Below are positions 1-6,020 of a stretch of 22,668 nt of DNA, in pieces; position 1 is the first letter of the stretch, and each line of letters starts with the position of its first letter. Position numbers and translations under genes: made by a program. The stretch is from an uncultured Oscillospiraceae bacterium. Its GTDB lineage: Bacteria > Bacillota > Clostridia > Oscillospirales > Acutalibacteraceae. The notes below the pieces were generated by a model. It was given only the letters and a program-made list of their open reading frames with translations, had not been told where the DNA came from and searched no databases. Location: assembly GCA_900545655.1 (NCBI GenBank), contig UQZY01000028.1, positions 1 through 22,668 of the forward strand. Reading direction: 5' to 3'.

Positions 1-238
1 AAAAACAAGTAGGAGTATGAAAGGTAAAATAGGACGTGTTTTGTGTCGCAATGTATAAAATTTTTACACAAAAAATCCGGACTTTCGTGCCATTCATTCG
101 GTCACTATATTGAGAAATTTTGTGAATATAGTGTAAAGTAGCAAAAATTAAAAAAGTCCCGAAATTTTAAAAAAATCAAAAAAGATTCAAAAAAATTTAG
201 AAAATCTCCGAAAAGCACACCTGAAAAACTCAAAAAAA
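1..238. other. AT-rich intergenic region with one inverted repeat
   Basis: I see no convincing gene here. The stretch is dominated by A and T runs. The one clear structure is a perfect 9-bp inverted repeat, CACTATATT at 103-111 and AATATAGTG at 125-133, separated by 13 bases. It could be an operator or part of the upstream region of a leftward gene lying beyond the window edge. A 13-codon ATG frame at 18-59 on the plus strand has no real support. Confidence 0.5.
103..133. repeat. 9-bp perfect inverted repeat, 13-nt spacer
   Basis: CACTATATT (103-111) and AATATAGTG (125-133) are exact reverse complements. There is no GC-rich stem or U tract, so it is not an ordinary terminator. An operator for a gene left of the window, or chance in AT-rich DNA, are both possible. 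Confidence 0.45.
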
Positions 239-270
239 AGACCTGAATTCCGATTAAAGAATTCAGGTCT
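231..270 (-). terminator. Rho-independent terminator of the rpsO-pnp transcript
   Basis: A perfect 12-bp stem, AGACCTGAATTC at 239-250 and GAATTCAGGTCT at 259-270, closes an 8-nt loop. Read on the minus strand it is followed by a run of eight T (232-239). It lies about 40 nt past the stop of the 312-986 gene and so ends the rpsO-pnp-membrane protein transcript. Confidence 0.9.
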
Positions 271-311
271 TAACTGTCAGAATCGATTATTCGATTTTTA
301 TGACTATCGCA

Positions 312-986
312 TCACTTTTTAATTGTTTCGGGTGCGCTGGCAGACTGAATCGAGTTTATAAAGTAAGATTTATCTTTCTTACGAAGTGTAATCTTAACAT
401 ACTTGCTCGGCTCAGGCGGAACCATCTCCCCGGTTTCCGACTGTACCCAATCGCTTCCGGAAACATACGCAACCGTAAGAATTATATTGTTTCCCTTTTT
501 CGAGATGTCAAGCACTCTCGGCGTATAGGTAGGGTCAACGCCGGTGATAGGAACCTTATAAGCCTTTTTGCCCGCGTCATATTCGAACTGGAAAGCGGTC
601 GATGTAACGCTCTGATGCTTTATCTCTACATCTGTTCCGAAGAGCTTTGTGAATGCCTTTTCAACATCCTCCTGCGGAAAAAGAAGAACTCCGTCCTCTG
701 TCGCATATTTGTCGGTTGAGATATCACTCTTGATTATCGACCAAACAGACGCCTCAATAAGCTGACTCATGTTAGCCTTCGTAACGTCGTCAAACTCATC
801 GATATCATTCATAACGACAGGGATCAGCAACTTCTGATATGTCTCCTTCTCCTTTGCGGAGTTATCGACAACACCCTTTACAGCGTTCACCGCGCCGATT
901 ACAGAAACTATCAAACCGACCACAGCAAAAATAATTACTATTATACCGAGTGGCAATGCCCACCCTTTCTTTTTCGGAGTACTCAT
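312..986 (-). CDS. Membrane-anchored hypothetical protein downstream of pnp
   Basis: I do not recognise this 224-residue protein. It starts with a short positive N-terminus (STPKKKGW) followed by one strongly hydrophobic segment at about residues 10-33, then a roughly 190-residue polar domain rich in Thr, Ser, Lys and Val. That pattern suggests a single-pass anchor with a C-terminal domain outside the membrane. There are no cysteines and no catalytic motif I can name. The ATG is preceded by a good Shine-Dalgarno (GGGAGGTT, 994-1001). It starts only 33 nt after the pnp stop with no terminator between, so it is probably co-transcribed with pnp. The shared transcript does not by itself imply an RNA-related function. 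The gene is real by length, ribosome binding site and closing terminator; its role is unknown. Confidence 0.85.
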   Translation of the reverse strand: MSTPKKKGWALPLGIIVIIFAVVGLIVSVIGAVNAVKGVVDNSAKEKETYQKLLIPVVMNDIDEFDDVTKANMSQLIEASVWSIIKSDISTDKYATEDGVLLFPQEDVEKAFTKLFGTDVEIKHQSVTSTAFQFEYDAGKKAYKVPITGVDPTYTPRVLDISKKGNNIILTVAYVSGSDWVQSETGEMVPPEPSKYVKITLRKKDKSYFINSIQSASAPETIKK

Positions 987-1019
987 TTTGTTGAACCTCC
1001 CGAATCGGTAAAAATCAAT

Positions 1020-3212
1020 TTATCTTCTGCCGCCGCGATGGAAGTTATTGCCTCCGTGCTTTCTCGGCGGAACATCTGAGATGTCATTTTCAGGAACAGC
1101 GCCTTCAACTTCTATGAGAGCATCTCTGCGTGAAAGGTTTATTCTTCCCTGATCGTCAATTTCGATAACCTTTACGATTATCTCATCTCCTACGGCAACA
1201 ACATCCTCAACCTTTTCCGTTCTCTTTACGTCAAGGCGTGAGATGTGTACAAGACCTTCCTTGCCCGGTGCAATTTCAACAAATGCTCCAAAGCTCATGA
1301 GTCTTGTAACAACGCCCTTGTAGATGGCACCTACCTCAGGATCGTTTGCTATGGTTTCAACCATAAAGATAGCACGCTTTGCGTCCTCAATGTCAATTGC
1401 GGAAACAAATACATTGCCTTCATCGTTAACGTCAACCTTACAGTTACACTCTGCACAGATTTTCTGAATAACCTTACCCTGCTTACCGATAACGTCACCG
1501 ATCTTCTCCGGATCAATCTTTGTGGTAAGCATCTTCGGAGCGTATTTTGAAAGTTCCTCTCTCGGAGCCGGGATACACTTGAGCATAATTTCATCAAGAA
1601 TATAAAGTCGTGCTTTTCTGGTCTTTTCAAATGCTTCCCTGATGATTTCAGGTGTAAGTCCGTGAACCTTAAGGTCCATCTGAATTGCCGTAATACCCTT
1701 CTTTGTACCTGCAACCTTGAAGTCCATATCTCCGTAGAAATCCTCAAGGCCCTGGATATCCACCATGGTCATGAAGTCCCCGTACACGCCCTCGTCACCT
1801 GTGATAAGGCCGCAGGAAATACCTGCAACAGGAGCTTTAATGGGAACACCGGCTGCCATAAGAGCGAGTGTTGAGCCACAGATAGAGCCCTGGCTTGTCG
1901 AGCCGTTTGATGAGAGAACCTCGGAAACAACACGGATAGTGTATGGGAAATCCTCAATAGAGGGAATAACCGGTACAAGCGCACGCTCTGCAAGAGCACC
2001 GTGACCTATTTCACGGCGTCCCGGTCCGCGCGGCGGTTTTGTCTCACCTACGGAGTAGGACGGGAAGTTATAGTGATGTATATAGCGTTTTTCTTTTTCT
2101 TCATCAAGTCCGTCAAGCTTCTGTGCCTCGGAGAGAGAAGCAAGAGTTGCAACCGAAAGAACCTGTGTCTGACCTCTTGTAAAGAGTCCCGAGCCATGTA
2201 CGCGCGGAAGAAGGTCAACCTCTGCGTTAAGAGGACGTATCTCATCAATACCGCGTCCGTCAACACGCTTTTTCTCATCCTTAAGCCAACGTCTTACAAC
2301 GTGCTTCTGGATAAGGTACATGATTTCTTCAATCTTGCCCTCCTGACCCTCGAACTGCTCATCATACTTTTCATGAACAGCGTCGTATATGGGAAGAAGT
2401 CTTTCGTCACGGATTTTCTTGTCATCTGTGTCAAGGGCTTTCTCAACATCAGCCACACAGAACTCCTCAATCTCAGCAAGTATTTCAGGATCCGGGTCAT
2501 TTGATTCAAACTCAAACTTAGGCTTACCTATCTCGGCTACGATTGAATTGATGAATTTTACAATTTCCTTGTTTGCCTCATGGCCTGCCATGATGCACTC
2601 GAACATCTTGTCCTCAGGAATCTCGTTACCGCCTGCCTCAATCATTGCAACAAGGTCTGCAGTTGAAGAAACCGTAAGGGTGAGCTCTGTCTTTTCTCTC
2701 TGCTCAAGTGTCGGGTTGATAACTATTTCATCATCAACAAGGCCTACATTGACAGAAGAGATGGGACCGTCCCACGGAATATCCGAAATGGCAATTGCCG
2801 CAGAAACACCGATAGCCGCCGTTATCTCGGGTGAGCAATCGGGGTCAACGGACATAACCGTTGCAACAACGGAACAGTCGTTTCTCATGTCCTTCGGGAA
2901 AAGAGGACGTATAGGTCTGTCGATACAGCGTCCTGCGAGTATAGCCTTGTCGGCAGCCTTGCCCTCACGCCTCTGGAAAGAGCCGGGGATTCTGCCTACG
3001 GAGTACATCTTTTCCTCATAGTCAACTGAGAGCGGGAAAAAGTCAACGCCCTCTCTCGGCTTTGCGGAAGCCGTTACCGTACAGAGAACCGCTGTCTCAC
3101 CGTAGCGTGCGAGAATAGCGGCGCTTGCAAGTCCTGCCATCTTGCCTGTTTCAAGCTTAAGAGGTCTGCCTGCAAGAGTTGTTTCATAAACCTTGTAGTC
3201 TTTAAAAAACAT
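1020..3212 (-). CDS. pnp: Polyribonucleotide nucleotidyltransferase (PNPase)
   Basis: PNPase degrades RNA 3'-to-5' using phosphate, releasing nucleoside diphosphates, and also adds heteropolymeric tails. The 730-residue protein has the full family layout: a first RNase PH domain with the RNA-contacting stretch FFPLSVDYEEKMYSVGRIPG, a helical linker at about 240-325, a second RNase PH domain containing GSGLFTRGQTQ and the catalytic-site stretch GDMDFKVAGT, a KH domain at about 563-627 with GKQG at 577-580, and an S1 domain at about 628-695. A short Gly/Arg/His tail ends the protein. The ATG follows AAGGAAGG. It lies after rpsO, the classic rpsO-pnp arrangement, with a structured 199-nt spacer that may carry control (PNPase autoregulates its own mRNA in E. 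coli). Length is normal and no key motif is missing. Confidence 0.98.
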   Translation of the reverse strand: MFFKDYKVYETTLAGRPLKLETGKMAGLASAAILARYGETAVLCTVTASAKPREGVDFFPLSVDYEEKMYSVGRIPGSFQRREGKAADKAILAGRCIDRPIRPLFPKDMRNDCSVVATVMSVDPDCSPEITAAIGVSAAIAISDIPWDGPISSVNVGLVDDEIVINPTLEQREKTELTLTVSSTADLVAMIEAGGNEIPEDKMFECIMAGHEANKEIVKFINSIVAEIGKPKFEFESNDPDPEILAEIEEFCVADVEKALDTDDKKIRDERLLPIYDAVHEKYDEQFEGQEGKIEEIMYLIQKHVVRRWLKDEKKRVDGRGIDEIRPLNAEVDLLPRVHGSGLFTRGQTQVLSVATLASLSEAQKLDGLDEEKEKRYIHHYNFPSYSVGETKPPRGPGRREIGHGALAERALVPVIPSIEDFPYTIRVVSEVLSSNGSTSQGSICGSTLALMAAGVPIKAPVAGISCGLITGDEGVYGDFMTMVDIQGLEDFYGDMDFKVAGTKKGITAIQMDLKVHGLTPEIIREAFEKTRKARLYILDEIMLKCIPAPREELSKYAPKMLTTKIDPEKIGDVIGKQGKVIQKICAECNCKVDVNDEGNVFVSAIDIEDAKRAIFMVETIANDPEVGAIYKGVVTRLMSFGAFVEIAPGKEGLVHISRLDVKRTEKVEDVVAVGDEIIVKVIEIDDQGRINLSRRDALIEVEGAVPENDISDVPPRKHGGNNFHRGGRR

Positions 3213-3238
3213 TTTTTTACCTTCCTTTTTTTATTTCA

Positions 3239-3347
3239 AGGGAGGTTTTCGGGTCAATGTATAACCCTGAGGTTTAGCAATAAATAAAAAATCCGGTGAA
3301 GTCTCCGGGTACTTTATTCACTGCTAATCCTTAAAGGGAACCTCCCT
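3239..3347 (-). promoter_or_regulatory. Structured leader RNA upstream of pnp
   Basis: Read on the minus strand this 109-nt stretch can fold into a branched structure. The outer stem is AGGGAGGTT at one end (3347-3339) against AACCTCCCT at the other (3247-3239). Inside are GGATTAGCA against TGCTAAACC (3330-3322 with 3279-3271, one mismatch), with a TTTATT/AATAAA extension, a CCGG/CCGG hairpin at 3293-3308, and GGGT/ACCC at 3251-3267. The CCGG hairpin is followed by a T-rich run that also forms one side of the TTAGCA stem, so terminator-like and anti-terminator pairings could compete. The function is inferred only; no known Rfam family is claimed. Confidence 0.45.
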
Positions 3348-3373
3348 CAATATTTACCTGTAAACGCTAATTA

Positions 3374-3402
3374 AGGCAGACAACACCACGTGTCGTCTGC
3401 CT
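3374..3402 (-). terminator. Hairpin after rpsO (partial terminator or processing site)
   Basis: A 13-bp stem, AGGCAGACAACAC (3374-3386) with GTGTCGTCTGCCT (3390-3402), closes a 3-nt loop. The one imperfect position is a G-U pair if the RNA is the minus-strand transcript but an A-C mismatch on plus, so it is built for the rpsO transcript. Only a weak T-rich tail follows, so it may be a leaky terminator, a stabilising 3' end for rpsO mRNA, or an RNase III site as known between rpsO and pnp in E. coli. Confidence 0.6.
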
Positions 3403-3411
3403 GTTTTGGTC

Positions 3412-3675
3412 TTACTTACGTAAACCAAGTCTTGATACTATAGAACGGTATCTTTCAATGTCGTTCTTCTGAAGATATGCAAGAAGGTTACGTCTGTGAC
3501 CTACCATCTTAAGAAGACCTCTTCTTGAATGATGGTCATGAGAGTGCTCACGGAGATGCTCGTTTAAGTCGTTGATTCTCTTTGTGAGAACGGCAATCTG
3601 AACCTCCGGTGAACCTGTGTCACCTTCATGTGTTGCATACTCGGCGATAATAGCCTGCTTTTCAGCCTGTGTCAT
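3412..3675 (-). CDS. rpsO: 30S ribosomal protein S15
   Basis: S15 is a primary binder of 16S rRNA (central domain) and bridges to the 50S subunit. The 87-residue sequence is a typical S15: THEGDTGSPEVQIAVLTKRI in the first helices, then HLREHSHDHHSRRGLLKMVGHRRNLL in shortened form (the signature HDHHSRRGL and VGHRR...YL), ending in YRSIVSRLGLRK. Family length is about 88-89. The ATG follows GAGGTG with correct spacing. It has its own sigma-A promoter (3808-3780) and a structured leader (3759-3717) resembling S15 autoregulatory leaders, and is followed by pnp. I see nothing unusual in the protein itself. Confidence 0.98.
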   Translation of the reverse strand: MTQAEKQAIIAEYATHEGDTGSPEVQIAVLTKRINDLNEHLREHSHDHHSRRGLLKMVGHRRNLLAYLQKNDIERYRSIVSRLGLRK

Positions 3676-3716
3676 GTGTCTTTCACCTCATTTACAAAAT
3701 CTGCGATTATCCTAGC

Positions 3717-3759
3717 GTGCGGCCGGTGATACACCGTACTTTTACGGTTTACTCCGCAC
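3717..3759 (-). promoter_or_regulatory. Probable S15-binding autoregulatory leader of rpsO
   Basis: In the minus-strand transcript an outer stem GTGCGG (3759-3754) with CCGCAC (3722-3717) encloses two overlapping, mutually exclusive hairpins: ACCGTA/TACGGT (3748-3743 with 3738-3733, 4-nt loop) and GGTG/CACC (3735-3732 with 3728-3725, 3-nt loop). They share positions 3733-3735, so only one can form at a time. S15 is known to control its own mRNA through structured leaders of diverse shapes in several phyla. Position, about 40 nt ahead of the rpsO start, and the switch-like pairing fit that role; the protein-binding claim is inference. Confidence 0.6.
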
Positions 3760-3779
3760 TCCAAGAAAAAGGCTCATTA

Positions 3780-3808
3780 ACTATACCACAACTTATAATA
3801 AAAGTAAA
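3780..3808 (-). promoter_or_regulatory. Sigma-A promoter of rpsO-pnp
   Basis: On the minus strand a -35 TTTACT (3808-3803), a 17-nt spacer and a -10 TATAGT (3785-3780). It lies between the upstream terminator (3824-3853) and the rpsO leader, where a promoter is expected. Confidence 0.7.
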
Positions 3809-3823
3809 GTAAAAAATGGAAAA

Positions 3824-3853
3824 TGAAGAGTTGACCAAACAGCCGACTCTTCA
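3824..3853 (-). terminator. Terminator of the sigma/anti-sigma/secreted protein operon
   Basis: An 8-bp stem TGAAGAGT (3824-3831) with ACTCTTCA (3846-3853) and a 14-nt loop is followed on the minus strand by TTTTCCATTTTTT. It lies about 90 nt past the stop of the secreted protein gene and just before the rpsO promoter. Confidence 0.75.
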
Positions 3854-3939
3854 TCTCCGTAATTTGCGTTTTTAATTATAATTTTTTGTTTTGTTCCGGT
3901 TTAACGACCGGTTGTTTTTGTTCCCAATTGTACTCTGCG

Positions 3940-4365
3940 TTACATCTGGACTGCCTTTGAATAGTTCTTTATCTTTTCCGTGGATAAAGCGCTCTTCTTT
4001 GCATAGTGCTTCCAATAAACTCTGTACTGGTAATTTGACGGAAGACCGATATTGCGACCGTAGTCTGCAGTTGGACAATCCACAACATAATCCTCAAGAG
4101 TAAGATACTTACCCCATGCGGCGCTGCTGCTGGCACGGCTTTGAATAGTAACATCAATCATACCACTCTTTACAACACCGATTATACCGGTAGTTGTTCC
4201 GTCAATTCCCATATACATACTGCTTACCTTATAAGTATTGATGGAATAACTTGCAATCAATCCAGTTGTCATAGGCTCCGCCGTCGGCGGAGTAGATGCA
4301 GATGCGAAAATAGTAAAGGAAAAAATCATGCAAACCGCAAGCAGTAAGCTGATGAGTTTTTTCAT
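3940..4365 (-). CDS. Small secreted protein of the sigma-factor cassette
   Basis: This 141-residue protein has a clear Sec signal peptide: MKKL, a hydrophobic core to about residue 20, and an Ala-Ser-Ala cleavage site near residue 23. The mature part of about 118 residues is rich in Ser, Thr and Tyr, with a C-terminal stretch YQYRVYWKHYAKK. It has one cysteine in the mature part and no enzyme motif I recognise. Its size and pattern recall small secreted Firmicutes families of unknown function (possibly the DUF6147 type, not verified). It begins 15 nt after the anti-sigma stop, so it is almost surely co-transcribed with it and is a likely output of the sigma factor. The Shine-Dalgarno (GAGATGAT) is weak. 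A terminator follows at 3853-3824. Function unknown. Confidence 0.8.
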   Translation of the reverse strand: MKKLISLLLAVCMIFSFTIFASASTPPTAEPMTTGLIASYSINTYKVSSMYMGIDGTTTGIIGVVKSGMIDVTIQSRASSSAAWGKYLTLEDYVVDCPTADYGRNIGLPSNYQYRVYWKHYAKKSALSTEKIKNYSKAVQM

Positions 4366-4380
4366 GGGAAATCATCTCTA

Positions 4381-5187
4381 CTATTTTATGGATTTCGCAA
4401 TCACACGAACCTCGTCAAGATTAGAAGTGTTGTCAAAGACAAAACTATATTCGACCGAATCATAGACATACAGAATCATACAATCCACAGCATTTCCGGC
4501 GACAATGACGGTAGCTTTCTCATTATCTATCTCCTCAACATATGTATAACTCTTCTTCAAATCAAACTGCGGCTCCGAAGAGGGACGGGTTGATACATAG
4601 GATCGAATGTCCAAACGAACACTCTGATCCGTTTTTTGATTCGCAAGTGCTACAGCGATCAATTCTCTATGTAAATTTTTTTGACCGTCAATCTCCGTTA
4701 CAATCCAATCCTCGGAAAGAAGCTCCTGTGGAAGGAGCGAGTTACACACACCCAGATCATGCATCTTCGCAGGAAGCTCTGACGCCGGCATAGGAAGCTG
4801 TTCCAGATCCGGCTTTTTGTCGTGAAGACTAACCCTGAAATGACCGTCAACAATCTGTACGTTATCAGGGTTTGCGTCTATACGGGTTTCCCGCGCAAAG
4901 GCGTATGAAGACAATACAACTATTACGGAAATAACAGCCGCAACAAGAAGAACCTTTTTATAATTGAAATGTACAACTTTTTTCTTTTCATTTTCTCCGT
5001 TGGGTTTTTCAAAGTCCACCCCGGAAAGTGCATCAGTGCACCGCTCTACAAGTCCATAGTCAATTTGTTCAGGTTCCTTACCGAGTTCTTCCTCAAGTAA
5101 TGCTACAATCTCGTCAGGAGTCATTTCCATTGATTCGGTTTTTAACATGTTAAATAATCTTTGATTTTCCATATTTCCCACACTCAT
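4381..5187 (-). CDS. Single-pass membrane anti-sigma-like protein
   Basis: This is a probable membrane regulator of the upstream sigma factor. With the start chosen here it has 268 residues: about 78 cytoplasmic residues with no zinc-finger HxxxCxxC, one transmembrane segment at about 79-98 (VLLVAAVISVIVVLSSYAFA), and an outer domain of about 170 residues ending IAKSIK, which resembles the DUF4367-like domains of clostridial anti-sigma proteins. An upstream in-frame ATG at 5331 would overlap the sigma gene by 77 nt. I prefer 5187, which follows GAGGT at good spacing, and an ATG at 5172 is a second choice. It lies 67 nt after the sigma stop, and a promoter-like motif (5234-5205) sits in that gap. 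Assignment rests on topology and gene order; the sequence match is loose. Confidence 0.75.
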   Translation of the reverse strand: MSVGNMENQRLFNMLKTESMEMTPDEIVALLEEELGKEPEQIDYGLVERCTDALSGVDFEKPNGENEKKKVVHFNYKKVLLVAAVISVIVVLSSYAFARETRIDANPDNVQIVDGHFRVSLHDKKPDLEQLPMPASELPAKMHDLGVCNSLLPQELLSEDWIVTEIDGQKNLHRELIAVALANQKTDQSVRLDIRSYVSTRPSSEPQFDLKKSYTYVEEIDNEKATVIVAGNAVDCMILYVYDSVEYSFVFDNTSNLDEVRVIAKSIK

Positions 5188-5204
5188 AATCAAGGACCTC
5201 GTTA

Positions 5205-5234
5205 ATATAGTCGGAGTTTTTACAAAAGGTAACG
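5205..5234 (-). promoter_or_regulatory. Candidate sigma-specific promoter, copy B, before the anti-sigma gene
   Basis: On the minus strand, CGTTACCTTT (5234-5225), eight bases, then CTCCGACTATAT (5216-5205). The same two blocks with the same 8-base gap occur at 5877-5906 in the opposite orientation. All 22 block positions match while the gap bases differ, the pattern of a -35/-10 promoter pair. It points at the anti-sigma gene, whose start is about 18 nt downstream, so the leader would be very short. Confidence 0.6.
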
Positions 5235-5254
5235 TTTTTTTCTGAAAATTTTTT

Positions 5255-5782
5255 CTAATTAAAAATTTCTTTGGCATATTTTCTGATTTTTTCATGCAAG
5301 CGGAACACTCTTTGCTTGACGGCTTCTTCACTGCTGTTTGTAAAAAGTGCTACCTCCTTGTACGTTCTTCCGTACACATAAACAAATCTGTATAACTCTA
5401 ATTCCGAAGGCTTAAGCTCCTTCAAAAGCTTACTTTTGAGCCTCTCAATCTTGTCTTCGTTAAACTGCTCAGAGTCAATATCAAATGTTTCCTCATATGC
5501 CAATTCAACCGAATCCATCATTTTTTCATTTATTTTATTTTGTAGCATGATGTCGTCAAATTGCCTGTTTATGAGATTTTTTACAGTTATAGCAAACCAG
5601 GTTATAGGATACTCCACGGTTTCGCCTTTGTCGTAAACCTCGCAAAGGGCGGTCGCGACATTCGCTACCACCTCTTCTGCCTCATGCGGTTTGTCAGGAA
5701 GTTTTTTCTTTACGAGACATTCCACATAGAACCTGTATTTTTCCCAGAGCTCATCGCATTTCTTTTTGCTTTCTGCGTCCAT
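5255..5782 (-). CDS. ECF-like RNA polymerase sigma factor
   Basis: This is an alternative sigma-70 family protein that would direct RNA polymerase to a small set of promoters. The 175 residues contain only sigma regions 2 and 4. Region 2 is at about residues 12-75 (EAEEVVANVATALCEVYD, then the -10-binding type stretch PITWFAITVKNLINRQF) and region 4 helix-turn-helix at about 120-172 (LKPSELELYRFVYVYGRTYKEVA, then SSEEAVKQRVFRLHEKI, given in parts). Length is typical for the ECF group. The ATG follows a weak GGGGAC. Downstream is a membrane protein of anti-sigma type and a secreted protein. The gene is flanked by two inverted copies of a bipartite promoter-like motif. I cannot assign an ECF subgroup, and the inducing signal is unknown. 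Confidence 0.88.
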   Translation of the reverse strand: MDAESKKKCDELWEKYRFYVECLVKKKLPDKPHEAEEVVANVATALCEVYDKGETVEYPITWFAITVKNLINRQFDDIMLQNKINEKMMDSVELAYEETFDIDSEQFNEDKIERLKSKLLKELKPSELELYRFVYVYGRTYKEVALFTNSSEEAVKQRVFRLHEKIRKYAKEIFN

Positions 5783-5876
5783 TTTCTACGTCCCCGTCAT
5801 TTTGATATTTGAAAATTCAAAATAATATATAAAACAGCATATAAATTTTTGTTATCAGTGTTTTACAAAAAAGTTC

Positions 5877-5906
5877 CGTTACCTTTGCCGATTTCTCCGA
5901 CTATAT
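5877..5906 (+). promoter_or_regulatory. Candidate sigma-specific promoter, copy A, facing right
   Basis: CGTTACCTTT (5877-5886), eight bases, then CTCCGACTATAT (5895-5906): identical in blocks and gap length to the motif at 5234-5205. It points away from the sigma gene towards a gene-free stretch that ends in a strong bidirectional terminator (5978-6015). If it is a promoter its transcript would be only about 105 nt. Confidence 0.55.
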
Positions 5907-5912
5907 ATATGT

Positions 5913-6020
5913 AGGCCGACGGAATCGTCTCCAAAGGCTTTACAACCCCAATTGTAATTTTGCGTAATGCGAAAAAGGAAAGACCTTGAGCGTAGAGAAC
6001 CGCTCGAGGCCTTTTCTTTT
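5913..6020 (+). ncRNA. Candidate sigma-controlled small RNA
   Basis: This stretch has a promoter-like motif just upstream (5877-5906), no open reading frame of note, a small hairpin GACG-GAAT-CGTC at about 5918-5929, and a terminator hairpin at 5978-6015 followed on the plus strand by CTTTTCTTTTTATT. Those are the hallmarks of a bacterial small RNA. The start is estimated from the motif. The alternative is that copy A is not a promoter and the terminator only serves ribF on the other strand. Confidence 0.35.
5978..6015. terminator. Bidirectional terminator at the end of ribF
   Basis: GAAAGACCTTGAGCG pairs with CGCTCGAGGCCTTTTC across an 8-nt loop with one mismatch and one wobble. The minus-strand tail is CTTTCCTTTTTCGC and the plus-strand tail CTTTTCTTTTTATT, so it can work both ways. 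It ends the rimP-ribF operon just after the ribF stop (6020). Confidence 0.85.

Noticed and set aside
18..59. 13-codon frame at the left edge as a leader peptide
   Set aside because: Ribosome-site spacing is wrong, there is no coding bias and no downstream plus-strand gene to control.
4381..5331. Full 316-codon frame as the anti-sigma gene
   Set aside because: The first 48 codons overlap the sigma gene by 77 nt and read as basic, low-complexity shadow sequence. A good ribosome site stands before ATG 5187.
5205..5906. Invertible DNA segment carrying the sigma gene, bounded by inverted repeats
   Set aside because: Site-specific recombination needs matching crossover bases between the two sites. 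The central eight bases differ completely and no recombinase gene is nearby. A promoter pair explains the pattern better.
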